Below, piece after piece: positions 38,335 through 49,728 of a DNA stretch of 64,000 bases; within the stretch, counting starts at the first letter, position 1, and each line of letters starts with the position of its first letter. The notes under the pieces are model-generated. The model had not been told where the DNA came from. It did not search any database and was given only the letters and a program-made list of their open reading frames with translations. Origin of the DNA: Thamnidium elegans (lineage: Eukaryota; Mucoromycota; Mucoromycetes; Mucorales; Mucoraceae); NCBI GenBank assembly GCA_025201345.1, contig JAIXMG010000023.1:186001-250000 (forward strand), read 5' to 3'. The position numbers were made by a program, and so were the translations under genes.

Positions 38335-38406
38335 GCGCTGACGGTTTCCAATTGGCCGTATTAATACTCACCTTTAGGTAAACCCACCAATTGGAACTAT
38401 CAGTGC
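38335..38406. repeat. Imperfect 20-bp inverted repeat (TTCCAATTGG arms)
   Basis: Left arm 38335-38355 ends TTTCCAATTGG; right arm 38387-38406 begins CCAATTGGAA. Beyond the 10-bp perfect core the arms still match at most places (GCGCTGA against TCAGTGC). The loop is about 31 bp. It could be a hairpin or the ends of a tiny element. Confidence 0.6.
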
Positions 38407-39282
38407 CGTAGTAAAAAGGTACTAAACGTTCCACATGGAAACAAAAAACTATTCTATAGTTAAAAACTCAGATGATTATTGCCAAGCAAAGAAGAAATTG
38501 ATTTGTGGCACACTATACCGACGCAAATCATAAGGTTATAAAAAAAAGTAATGTGATTGGATGTTAAGGTTCGCATATCTAATACTTGTCAATTACTGAT
38601 TCACATAATAGTAATTAATCTGTGTAAAAAGTATGAGTATAATTTCAAATATATTTAACTATAGTCTATCGTTCCTATAATACTTGTTTATTCTTTTAAT
38701 AAAACTACATATTTAAACTTTTGCGTTTGATTTTTCGTTGCTTTTGCTCGAAGTCTTCAAGCTTGCATTGGTTTCAGGAGGGAAAACCAGTATATTTCAG
38801 GCTCAATAATTTTTTCGTCAATTTGAGTCCTTACAGTAGTGGTTATATTTAAAGGTGGCCGAAATCTGGAAGAAATCCATCCTTATATCGAACAGTGGAC
38901 GAGATAGTTATACATTCAGCAATAAAAATGCTGCACAAGTATTAAATATTCTGTATTGATCGAATCAGTTATAGAAATCTAATAATAATAAAACCATTCC
39001 TAAGGAAAAAGCGAAAGAGTAGAAAGAAAAATCGTGCTAAAGAATTTTGTTTATATGGACATCATGAGTGGCTCTGATTTATTAGTGATGATATTAAAAT
39101 CACAAAAATTGTTTTTAAGGGTTTTGGGATTTTTAAAATTTTTTTTTTTAAGTAAATGACTGAGAGAAGAAATGAGAAACCCAGTTTTATCTGTTGTTCA
39201 CGAGAGAAGGTCAATAAAAGAGACGTCGCCATTGAGACTACTTTGGAAGTAAGGAAAGACTGACTGTTAAAGATAAAGTTGA

Positions 39283-39447
39283 AATGAGATTGCCAGATGG
39301 CAAGGAAAGTGTGTGCAATACATACAGAAGGAGAAAGAGTATTTTCGGAAGAGCTGGCTGGAAAGATACGACGAAAGATGGCCCGTTGTAGGCGTTCTAC
39401 CTAGAAAGACTATCAAAGAAGGTTGGCCAAAGTTGTTGCCAAACTAA
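39283..39447 (+). pseudogene. Coding fossil, unknown
   Basis: A 54-residue open stretch without an ATG at its head reads EIARWQGKCVQYIQKEKEYF and RKSWLERYDERWPVVGVLPR before TAA. Codon use looks protein-like and rich in Trp, Glu and Lys, unlike chance AT frames. Likely a scrap of a mobile element or lost gene. Not recognised. Confidence 0.35.
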
Positions 39448-39796
39448 TAGTTTTGAGGGAAATTCGGAAAGAATGTGTTGTTTAGTCTCAGATACCGACG
39501 TCGAAACGATTTTACAAACATGGGAGGGAACGACTGTAGGAATCATATGATTCAAGGTAGCCCGACATGGTAATTTGTTTAATAAGATCCGATACCATTT
39601 TACAAATAAAAGCTATCATTGTACTAGGAAATTACTGCTAAAAAAAAAAGCTCACCGAAAGTGCTTGAGATTCCGTTTGATAGCAGACTAATTTTTTTTT
39701 CAGACAGTCCCAAAGATAGGCTAAAGACAGAGGAGAATACCCTTCCCTTGAAAACCAAGTTAGTCGAGGACCGAGTACGTTTATAACCCAACCTTT

Positions 39797-39831
<35 letters not shown>

Positions 39832-41100
39832 CTGGACCGATGATGACCATCCTAGTCGCCAGAGTGCTTTCCGATATCATCAAAACGGCAGAGCCAGCAT
39901 CTTTTACTTGAAAACCCCACAGGTATAGAGTAAGAGAGACCGTACGCCACAAGGTAACATTTTTTTTTATATTTAGTAACTAGGAAAGTATTAGAGAAAG
40001 GGGTTTTTTTTTAAAAAAAGAAAAGTAGCATATCTAAAAGCCCGTGTGTTTTTCAAGAGAGGATATAAGTATAGTTAACCAAGGCGACCAGATTATTTTG
40101 AAGCAGTAGTAGTTTTTTTTTTTTTTTTTTTTTTATATAGAAAAGTACATGTCCCAGTACGTTCTTTTTTTTTTTTCATGTGATCAATTAATTAGTTACT
40201 TCCATAAATGTTCTTGTAAACAAAAGACTTTTTTTTTTATATATAAAATAAAAAGATACATCAATTTATCGCTAGGGAAAATTGGTATGATTAAATGGGT
40301 ATAGATACAGATTATATTTCTCGTATATTCTCCTTTTCAAAAAAGCGAAAAGTATTACTTCGGATATAGATAATATTTGTGTGAGAAAAAAAATGTCTAA
40401 TAAAAAGCATACTTTCCTCTAGGTCGTTTTTGCTTATACATAAATGATTAGAAATCGATAACCGAAAGTGTAAACAAATCTGCATAATTTTTTTTTTTAT
40501 TTAACTGCCAACACTTTCACTTGTTCCTTTTTATATATACTTACTCTAGTAGTATCTCTTCTTATTATTTCCAAATATAAAGTTTATTGTTATTATTGAG
40601 AGATGTACCAAGAAATAGAAGTAGGCGGATAAAGCTGAAGAAACCAAAAAAAAAAAAGGAAAAATACGCCTAATTCGTACTACTTTCCCTTTTTTTTGCA
40701 TGATTTGTTTACTTCGCACAAGTTAAAAAGATAAAAAGTTTAAATATTTTTTGACAATAAATAAAAGGACATAATTTATATTATAAAATACGTAAAACCC
40801 ATTTACGATGCGTGAGCACTAGACTATTAGTTTTTAACTGAATCAAGACTTCAAGATGTAAAGGCCTGTGAAAAAGTAATATGAACGAATCTCTCAAGGA
40901 TACACTAGAAATTACAACATTATACAAATTATTGGTTTAAAGTGTCATGGAAAGCCATGATCGCTGTCAGACGCGAACGAAAACAGCACCAGCAGCCTTA
41001 GTAGTGCCGTTTTTACCTCCCGTATTATACAAGGCAACGTCGCCTACTTGAAGATCAACTACTATTAAAGGTAACCACTCAATATCAGATATATTCACAA

Positions 41101-41900
41101 TGACAGCCGTCAATTTTACTTTCGTTGTATCTCAAGTATGGGCTAGTCTCTTCGAGCGGTTACTCAATCCAACAACCGATTATTTTATTTCCTTTTTCTT
41201 TCCTTCTTCCTTTTATACTTATTCTTAATAAAAACTACAAGAAAAAAAGTATCTTTTTCTCTCAAAAATATGTTCAAAAAACCCACTATAAAAGAATCGT
41301 CGTACCTATCTTGGCTGGCCACAGCTGCTGAGCTTATACCGGCGTATGATTACTTCGACTTTGCAAACACTGTTTGTGAAAACAAGAAACGAAGCAATTT
41401 CTGGTATTGCAACATAATGAAGAAAGCTTTGAACGCGGCAAAGAGAGAACAAAAATATATCATTGCACAAAAGATCAATGAATTCAACGTACTAAACTAT
41501 CTTCAACGGTAAACTTGTTACTAACTTCTATTTCTATGTAGTCAAGAAACAACGCCAAAACAAAATTTTCCAAACTTTATGAAGAATATTGGTCCAATCG
41601 CGAGGAATTAGAATCGCAACGGCGAATGGCTAAAAGACAAAGAGTTGTAGCTGAATCAGGTAACGAGGCGACGTGCTCAACCTTTGAAGTCATAATCAAT
41701 AAGGCAAGCTCTAGTAGAATAAGCCTGATGATTGAAGTACTAATTGTATAAAATAGGTTTCAGCGGCAGCATCAGCAAACAGTCGTATCTCGCTCACTAA
41801 TGATACTACAGCTAAGGAGAAAGTCGTGGAAGATCTTGAGGTTTGTATGTTTGTTATGCACAGAAAAAGAAAGGCGAAAATAACAGACTCTATTGATGGT
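41101..41900 (+). pseudogene. Unknown spliced gene, probably decayed
   Basis: A frame around 41270-41512 reads AYDYFDFANTVCENKKRSNF and WYCNIMKKALNAAKREQKYI. An intron with a good TACTAAC branch and TAG end (41513-41540) leads to a frame reading YEEYWSNREELESQRRMAKR, then after another intron to AKEKVVEDLEVCMFVMHRKR (about 41758-41899). The middle exon is only open in a phase that does not match the first donor, so there is a frameshift or a mis-model. The charged, helical pattern suggests a coiled-coil protein. The mix of good introns and broken phase suggests recent decay. Confidence 0.4.
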
Positions 41901-42439
41901 AAGTCTCAAACGATCCATCAATTACTTTATTTATGTCACACAGCCAAAGTAAACTGTTTTTTTATTTATCACTATTAAGTTCGCCTTTAATAATCAACTA
42001 CTTTTAGGTAAAATTCGAATAGACGATTTTTAATAATTAACAAATTAAAGAAGGCACACAGCGCATTCACGAACTGTGTGTTATCTGGTAGAAATCAAAA
42101 GAGTGATAGGGTCGGCCTTCGAGATGTTATTAAAATGACCATTTTCAAATTATCCGAAGCGTACTGGTCTTTTTGATACTGATCCTGTTTCGTTTGGTGA
42201 TTTCGATAAAGATACTTTATCTTTCCTTGAAACATTATGATTTCTCTCCTGCTGCTTATATGATAAAATACACTGAAAATAGAATAAAAATAAAATTCCT
42301 TTTAAAATTATATTTAAAATAACGTTTTGTAATTATCTATATAAGATATTTCTTACTAAAGTGTTTCCACTGCCAATTTAAGCAAACATTTTTTTGCAGA
42401 AAAAAAAACTAGTAAAATATGAGAAAGTCTTTTTTTTTT
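41901..42439. other. Spacer with no supported feature
   Basis: AT-rich, with no long frame and no clear repeat. Confidence 0.4.
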
Positions 42440-42655
42440 TATCAGTAATGATCTAAATCTGCTCTTGCGAGCAGATACTGTGTTCGTTAAGGTGATGCAA
42501 AGAAATAGGTATACCGGAGTAACCCCCTGCTCTAACTCCGTCTGTAGATTAAATAAACCTAAAGCGCACAGACTAATGAATAGGAGAGGCATCAGATCCA
42601 GAAGATGCTTAGCAGGAATGTTGGGCATCAAGTTTTATCCCGGCTTTTAACATTA
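42440..42655. other. GC-richer segment with a perfect hairpin
   Basis: This segment is clearly richer in G+C than its surroundings and lacks homopolymers. It holds a perfect hairpin at 42457-42476 (ATCTGCTC, TTGC loop, GAGCAGAT). Open frames on both strands exist but none has a recognisable domain. It could be an RNA gene, a repeat or a fragment of a mobile element. Confidence 0.35.
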
Positions 42656-42901
42656 TCCGCGATATATTATTGTGATAGAATAGCTTTTGTATTTATTGAG
42701 GATCTATATGATCCCTTAATTTTGGTAACATCTTTCTTTTCTGTTTATATATGTTTATTTCAAACTTTTTTTTTTTTTTTTTTGTAGCAGATAACCTATT
42801 TTAGTGACTACATTAAAGTACGAGACTCAGAGCGGAAAGGAAAAAAAAAAAAAAAAAAAAAGAAATCTCGTTTTCTTTTTCTTTTTGTTTGTTAATCGGA
42901 G

Positions 42902-43134
42902 ATGACCAGGTTGTTAAAAAAGTTCCCGTATTTTATATCTCATTTTTTAGGTTATCGTAAACCGAATTATGTACCAAAAAAATTACCACAATGGAGAATA
43001 TACTTTTGGTCTTTTTTAGCAGCTTGGATTGGTATTGGGTTATTAGAGATAATATTTACTTACTCTAAATCTTTTCAAAATTATCACACACCCATGATTA
43101 TAGCATCATTTGTAAGTAATCATTCGTAATAAAC

Positions 43135-43168
<34 letters not shown>

Positions 43169-43971
43169 TACTTTATATAGTAACAAACAAAAATTTATAG
43201 GGTGCAGGTGCAGTCTTACTTTATGGTGTTATAGATTCTCCATTAGCCCAACCTCGTAATGTCATTTGTGGTCAACTAGTTGGTTCCATAGTAGGTGTCA
43301 TTATTGCACAATTGTTTCTTACTATTGAACAAAACTGGACTTCTACTGGGCAAAAACAAGTTGTAGAATGGGTAGGGGGGGCTACAGCTATGGCACTAGC
43401 GTTAACAGTTATGCAGCTAACTAAAACGGTTCATCCTCCTGGCGGGGCAACTGCATTGATTGCAGTGATTACACCAACTATTGTGGATATATCTTGGTTT
43501 TATATCGCTATTGTGTTTGTATCTTCGATTACGCAGGTCGTAATTGCATGTTTGATCAATAATATTGAGCGTAAATACCCTCAGTATTGGTGGAGTCCTT
43601 ATGAAGCGATTAAACTAGGTTCGGCTACATTGGCTACACTTATGCCAAATACAGATGATCACCAAAAAGAAGAAGTGGCAGCGAATAAATTGACGGTGGC
43701 AGAAGAGGGTATTTTAAATAACAAGGTGGATCTACCTGCATTTAAATCAAGTGCAACATCGTCTTCAATCACTTTGCAGACAACAAATAATGTTGATGGG
43801 GCACTATGTGTTTTACAAAAATATGTAGAGAGTTCTCGTACTCCGTATCTTGTGATCTCTCAGAGTTTGATTGCTACGGCGGATATAGAACTGGATGAAA
43901 AAGAAAGAAATGTGTTGCAAGGTTTAGTTCAGAAATTGAATGCGGCTACTCATAATATGGAAGAATATTAA
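42902..43971 (+). CDS. HPP-family membrane protein, copy 1
   Basis: Exons 42902-43111 and 43201-43971 (326 aa). Four-helix-type membrane protein of the HPP family (plant relatives carry nitrite into plastids; fungal role unknown). The first exon has a hydrophobic segment (WSFLAAWIGIGLLEIIFTYS). The second has GAGAVLLYGVIDSPLAQPRN, GSIVGVIIAQLFLTIEQNW and the family signature TKTVHPPGGATALIAV, then a last helix (FYIAIVFVSSITQVVIACLI). A cytosolic tail of about 120 residues ends in a predicted helical stretch. The intron contains a long A run. It is followed by a second copy in the same direction. Confidence 0.88.
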
Positions 43972-44526
43972 GATAACTACATACTATTTACGTAGAGATA
44001 TCCTTTCTTTTTTATAAAATAAATAAATAATAGATTAGATTATTCTAATTTGTGTTGCACTTTGTATTCATCTTATGATCTAATTGCGACATATAAACTG
44101 TAAAATAGATGGATTTTTTTTTTTTTTCAAATGTATAAAGGAAAAAGTATAGTTAGCAAAATATTATAGTTTACCCATTACCCATATTTTTTTTATATAT
44201 GTATAACATTACCCATAGTTAAAACAATCAATGTGACTCCATGCACCCCCTCCTTGTCTCACACAAATTTGCATTTATACTTGTTAAAAAGATTAATATC
44301 TCTTCTTTCATTAGATATAATTCTTTTTTTTTAAAAAAAAAAGGGCCACTGGATAATAAAATTGTTCCTGACAATATTAAAATAACTCGTGTTACAATCT
44401 GATTAATTCTGACATTAGGCGGATGCGAAATAAACAATGACCAATCAATACAGATTTTTTTTATATTATATTTGTTTTTTTTTCGTTCTTTTTATATTTT
44501 TCGTTTTTTTCCCTCGTTTTATATAA
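43972..44526. promoter_or_regulatory. Spacer between the two HPP genes
   Basis: 555 bp holding the 3' flank of copy 1 and the promoter of copy 2, including a T8A10 switch at about 44325-44343 and a T-rich leader with TTTTTATATTTTTCG. No similarity to the flank of copy 1 is obvious. Confidence 0.45.
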
Positions 44527-45530
44527 ATGACTCGATTAGAGAAATTTCCTTATTTTATATCATACTTTTTAGGTTATCGTAAATCCAATCATAATAAAAA
44601 ACCTATACCGCAATGGAGAGTTTATGTTTGGTCATTTTTAGCAGCTTGGATCGGTATTGCTTTATTAGAAATCATCTTTACTTACTCTGAATCATTCCAA
44701 AATCATGATACACCTATGATTGTTGCCTCCTTTGTAAATACGATACTTTTATTCTCTGTATAACATGTATTTATTTAACAGTTTTTTATTTCTAGGGTGC
44801 TACAGCAGTTTTAGTTTATGGTGTGATTGAGTCACCGTTAGCTCAGCCTAGAAATGTTATTGGTGGACATACGATCGGATCAATAGTGGGAGTGATAATT
44901 GCTCAGCTTTTTCTTAACATACAACACAATTGGATTTCAGAATCTCAAAAGACCGCTGTGACTTGGGTTGGTGGAGCAACGGCTATGGCACTTGCTTTAA
45001 ACTTGATGCAATTAACAAAGACTGTTCATCCACCTGCTGGTGCCTCTGCGTTAATTGCAGTTGTCACACCTAATATTGTAGAGATGGCTTGGTTTTATAT
45101 TGCTGTAGTAGTGGTATCAGCTATTGTACAGGTTACGATTGCTTGTTTGATGAATAATGTTGAACGTAGATATCCTCAGTATTGGTGGACACCCCATGCA
45201 CCGATCAAGATTGATCCACTAACAGTACACACACTTATGCCTTCGTCCGATGAGAAGGTACCGGAGGAAGTTGTGTCGGATAATTTAACGGAAGCTGAAG
45301 AAGGTAGATTGCAAAATAGATCTGTGTCTAGTCAAGTTTCAACGTGCACTTCAGTAGGTGTTGTTGAACATGCGTTGTTGGTGTTGAGAAAACATGTCGA
45401 CGAATCTGATACTCCGTTTGCTTTGATATCACCTGGTTTACCTATTGTTGCTACACATGGATTATTGAGTCCTAGTGAATATGAAACTTTGGAACTCTTA
45501 TTACAAAAATTAAATGCCAAAGCACCTTGA
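44527..45530 (+). CDS. HPP-family membrane protein, copy 2
   Basis: Exons 44527-44733 and 44796-45530 (313 aa). Tandem paralogue of the preceding gene, with the intron at the same place (after IASF/VASF) and the same phase. The membrane part is close (GATAVLVYGVIESPLAQPRN, TKTVHPPAGASALIAVVTPN, ERRYPQYWWTPHAPIKI), while the tails differ much more and share mainly LTxAEEG and the ends ETLELLLQKLNA/LQGLVQKLNA. This suggests an older local duplication with tail divergence. Ion or solute is unknown. Confidence 0.88.
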
Positions 45531-47623
45531 TTTTTTTTTATTTCTTTGTGCATTATTTATACCGATTGCTACCTTCTTATTTATGCGAGCACGACCAAAA
45601 GCAGAAAATGCATTTTTCTGGTGCTAATTTTTTTTTTTTTTCACAAAAAGATTATCAATCTCAGATTACGCATAAATAAAGTCATTGGCTGTTCGAATCT
45701 TGGTCTGATCCATGTTTGTTAATCGTGTTGATGTAGTACCATCTTTCCTGTTTAAATGCTTGTGACCTAACTCGTTCTTATGACAAATTGCATATCGTCG
45801 TACGTTGTTGGTAGTATCAGTAGGTTTAATCATCCCCACTTAATTACTTTCGTTTTCACGTCAGGCACCACTACTATTGATGGTAAGAAAAAAGGACGTG
45901 TATATCAGCACTACTAATACTTTATGAATCAGCTAACGACACCCGTTTATCAACGAAATTGAGTTTTTTCTTTCTTCCTATCAAAATGGCTACTATGTTG
46001 CACTTATCCCAACTTATTCAGCGCAGGGAATAGACCACATTTTCAAAGAAGTAACAAGAGACCTGGTCGTACCATAATATACAGGAAACGTTTAACCCAT
46101 CAATTCATCTTCCTATATCTATTCACTCTTTTTTTTTTTTAAAAAAAAAAAAAAAGACCATTTTATATGTATATAGCTCCCATTTCATATAACAAGCTAA
46201 ATATTATCTTCTGTATAAATTGTTCTAATTAGAGAATATATTTGACTTGTTCGATTGTAGTTCCAAGGTAAGCTAAGAGCTATTTTCCTTTCTAAGAATG
46301 ACAATTTTTTTTTTCTAAAACAAAAAATGCATTCTAGTAGCCTCCCTGGATGGTCCGCAAAGGAATGGTCTCCACTGATCAAATGGTTCATATTCTGACT
46401 TTCTCCTAGCACCTAAATCAAACCTTAACCTACCACCAATATAAAAACAAGAATATCCGACTCCATTATTAGCATTTCTTACTCATCGCATATGATATAA
46501 TAAATGAAGGAACTATTTTCTTCTATTTTAATTCATATTGGTAACGCAAAAAGAAATTTAACTATATATGTTCCTGATTAATAAGTGTAGCTTACTGAGT
46601 TATTAAATACATTCTATTGTGTCCTTCTGCAAACTCATAAAAGTAAAGTAACGACGAGAATATTTATATTACTACAGGTATACTTGCGTCTATTTATTTT
46701 ATAGTAGCTAAAGATGAATAAAATATACGAATAATTGAAAGAAGCAATGCAAAGAAAAATATGTATTCACATTACAAACAATAGAAAAACCTCAGATAAT
46801 CTAGTATACTTGTCAAAACTTAATATATCCACAGCAAGACCAATGCTGGATCATAGGCGTATATTAGTGATTTTAAATATATAATGTGCCTGAACTGACA
46901 ATTATGTTGAAGTAACCAATAAATATACAGTTATAAAAAAAAACATTCTATTATTTAAAACTCTCCATTCTATCGTATGAACTAAATTTTATAAAAGTTC
47001 AAGAATGGTATAGTACGCGATTTGGGTTTAATGAAAGAACTTAAAGGTCTAAATAAAGTTAGTATATAATAAAATGGGACTATTTTTATGTTAACATTTT
47101 TAACACCTTGTTCCAAGACTCGTATAAAAAAAAAAGGTTTTCATCTATATTTTTTTTTTCGAGATGTTGGGTTTTAAACGTAGTTAAAATTAGTGTGAGA
47201 AACTAAACCAAAAAAAAAAAAAAACTATAACATATTTATATACATTTTTATACTTTAATAAACATCATTAAAACTAAAAAAAAATAAAAAACACCATAAG
47301 TATGAGATTGACACATAAAAAAAGTTACGATAAAAAAGCGTTACATTTTAGCTCAATTTTAAAATAGTTTTTTTTTTGTGCACTATTAAAACTTTGGTGC
47401 GGAAACCTTTTTGAGTTCCCATTTACAGCAAAATTGCACTTAAACAGAAAACAAAATAAAAAATAAAAACCCTTTTACGGGAAAGAACTTTCCCGTCAAT
47501 TGGTTTTTTATCTTTTTTAAAAAAAATATCTTTTTTTTTTTACCTTTTTCTTTTCATTTATTTGTTTTCGGTCTTTTTTCTTCTCTTTTCTTCTCTTTTC
47601 TTTCCCTTTTATATATATATATT
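45531..47623. other. Gene-free stretch before the velvet gene
   Basis: 2.1 kb with no supported gene. T/A switches at about 46131-46156 and 47150-47225. The last 200 bp form a pyrimidine-rich leader (repeated TTCTTCTCTTTTC) that belongs to the velvet gene. Confidence 0.5.
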
Positions 47624-48877
47624 ATGTCCTGTACATATCGATTTATGCATTCTTCTTTATCTGAATTATCAAATGATAGGTACTCAACTTTTTATGATAA
47701 TTTTTTATATCTTTTGACTTACAAAAATCTCGTATGTTTAAACTGTATAGAAGTTACAATGTTATTTTAAGACAACAACCAGAGCGAGCAAAAATAAGTA
47801 TTCCTAATGAAAGAGATAAACGATCAATTGAACCACCACCTATTTTACAACTACAATGGATAAATTGTACAGAAGAAGAAGAAAAGTAATGTTTTTAATA
47901 CTCACTAAAAAAATAAAAATTCTAATTTTTATTTATTTTTTATATAGAAAATCACTTCAAAGCCCATTTTATTTTATGGTTGTAAATATCATTCAAGTAG
48001 AGTCAAATGATATTTTATCGTCTCAAGAATATTTATCAGGTTCTACAGTCTCTTCTTTATATAGGTTAAGAGATATAGATAATACGGGTACTATAAAAAG
48101 CCTCTTTTTTAAAACTCATTTTTGGAGATGATGTTACCTTGAAATATTAATGTATACATTTGTATATAGATGGCGGTTTTTTTGTATTTGGAGACTTGGC
48201 CGTTAAAAAACAAGGTTATTTTAAGCTACAATTCAATTTGTTTGAGCTAATAGAGTAAGATTTATATCTCACATGGAAAGAAAAAAAAACATAGGTGTAA
48301 CGTTTCTCTCTTCTTTTTTTTTTTTCTAGTGAAAAAGTAGAAAATCGTAAAGTAGTTTATTCAGATGAGTTTTGGGTATACACAAATAAACTCTACCCGG
48401 GACCAATCGAATCGACATTTCTATCACGTACATTTGCAGACCAAGGAATAAAGATGAGAATAAGGAAAAATCTCGGTCATACGGAAGAACTAAAAAGGTA
48501 TAAAATGGATATAAAAAGAAAATTTAATTATAACAAATAATAGTAGGACGAATTTACGTAAACGGAAAAGCGATATACCATCATCTTATAAGATTATACC
48601 AAAGGATATTATCTGTCCTCCATCTTATGCTTCAGATAACGTTCATTTTGGTAGATGGCAATCGTTACCAACTAAATCCAAAAAATTAAATTCCACACTT
48701 GCGTCACCTACCTTGCTTTATTTACCTCCCATTACTTCTATACAACAAAAGTGGTTGGATGATGATGATCGGTATAATAGGTGCAATAATAGATTACCTC
48801 CGTTAAATGAAATTGTTAATAATAAGAAAATTGATTCTTATTCTCCATTTCCTATAGATAGTTCTTTTTTTAAATAG
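47624..48877 (+). CDS. Velvet-domain regulator
   Basis: Six exons: 47624-47679, 47751-47885, 47948-48087, 48170-48254, 48330-48497, 48547-48877 (304 aa). The velvet domain is a fungal DNA-binding and dimerising fold linking development and secondary metabolism. It starts around [20 protein letters not shown], then [68 protein letters not shown] and [18 protein letters not shown]. The C-terminus (about 110 residues) is a basic and proline-rich tail. Short length and order fit the VelB/VosA kind more than the VeA kind. Which partner it pairs with is unknown. Confidence 0.92.
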
Positions 48878-49728
48878 ACAATGGTTAAAAAATATATATT
48901 CCCCTCCCTTTGTAAATAAAATCTTTTTTGTTAATTACATGACATCAGGTTTTTTGGTCCGCAGTAACACCAGGATCCCGTTAATGCTGTAAATTACCTT
49001 AACTAGATTCTGCCATATTTTTTCTTTTTTAGTTAAGGAGGAGCTAGAAACATGGTGCACAACTTAGGTCGCCCCCTCCCCCTTTTTTTTAAAAAAAAAG
49101 AGTAAGTCTTCACAAAAGGCCTTCACATAATCGGTCAATGTTCGTTTTAGACTTCCTCGGTAAGTTTGTTCTCAAGCAGTCTGTACAGGCTTCCATTACC
49201 ATATATATATATATTAGTTATTAAAAAGTAAACCCATGTAACGTTATTATTCTAAATTAGTAATTTATTTTACAGCCTCTGCTCTCATCCATTTTAGGTC
49301 TCTGTAAAAAGAAAGTCTAAAAACGAACGTTCATGCAAAGACCTAGTATCTGCAGTATTTTCGGTTGAGTTTGGGACATCAATTAGTTTCTTTAATTATG
49401 TGAGAAAGTAAATATAGTATGATGATTAAATAAATCCTTTTTATCATGATTAAATTAACCTATTTTTTCCTTTTTCTTTTCCTTTTTTTTTTTTAACAGT
49501 GAATTCATATACAAGCAAGTACCTTTTATATAATCAAATGTCTAAATATTTCAAAAGCGGCTTCTTTATGATATGGTGGTGTCGATGCAGGAATTTTTTT
49601 ACATTGACACTTGTGGTGTAAATGGTGGCGTACCTAGCCTTGATTCCTTTGTCATGCTTTCGTTCGGCAAACTTCCGACTGAACAGAACAATCGCGTCTA
49701 TTTATGAGTACGTTTCGAGTCGACTACT
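48878..49728. other. Spacer with a possible 200-bp inverted-repeat element
   Basis: No coding region supported. T8A9 switch at about 49083-49099. The inverted-repeat element is listed separately. Confidence 0.45.
49137..49334. mobile_element. Possible 200-bp MITE
   Basis: TGTTCGTTTTAGACTTCCT (about 49139-49157) recurs inverted with two or three changes at about 49311-49332 (GAAAGTCTAAAAACGAACG). The spacer has an ATATAT run. GGTC also lies outside on each side in inverted sense. The size and structure fit a miniature inverted-repeat element, but no clear target duplication is seen. Confidence 0.4.

Larger units (their letters stand above)
37412..41100. other. Long gene-poor stretch with fossils and hairpins
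   Basis: 3.7 kb with no intact gene. It contains a hairpin-like inverted repeat at 38335-38406 and a coding fossil at 39283-39447, both listed separately, and several T/A switches (37671-37688, 39794-39830, 40003-40020). A frame pair at 39638-39952 (minus) is protein-like in parts but broken by a T/A run. Confidence 0.5.
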
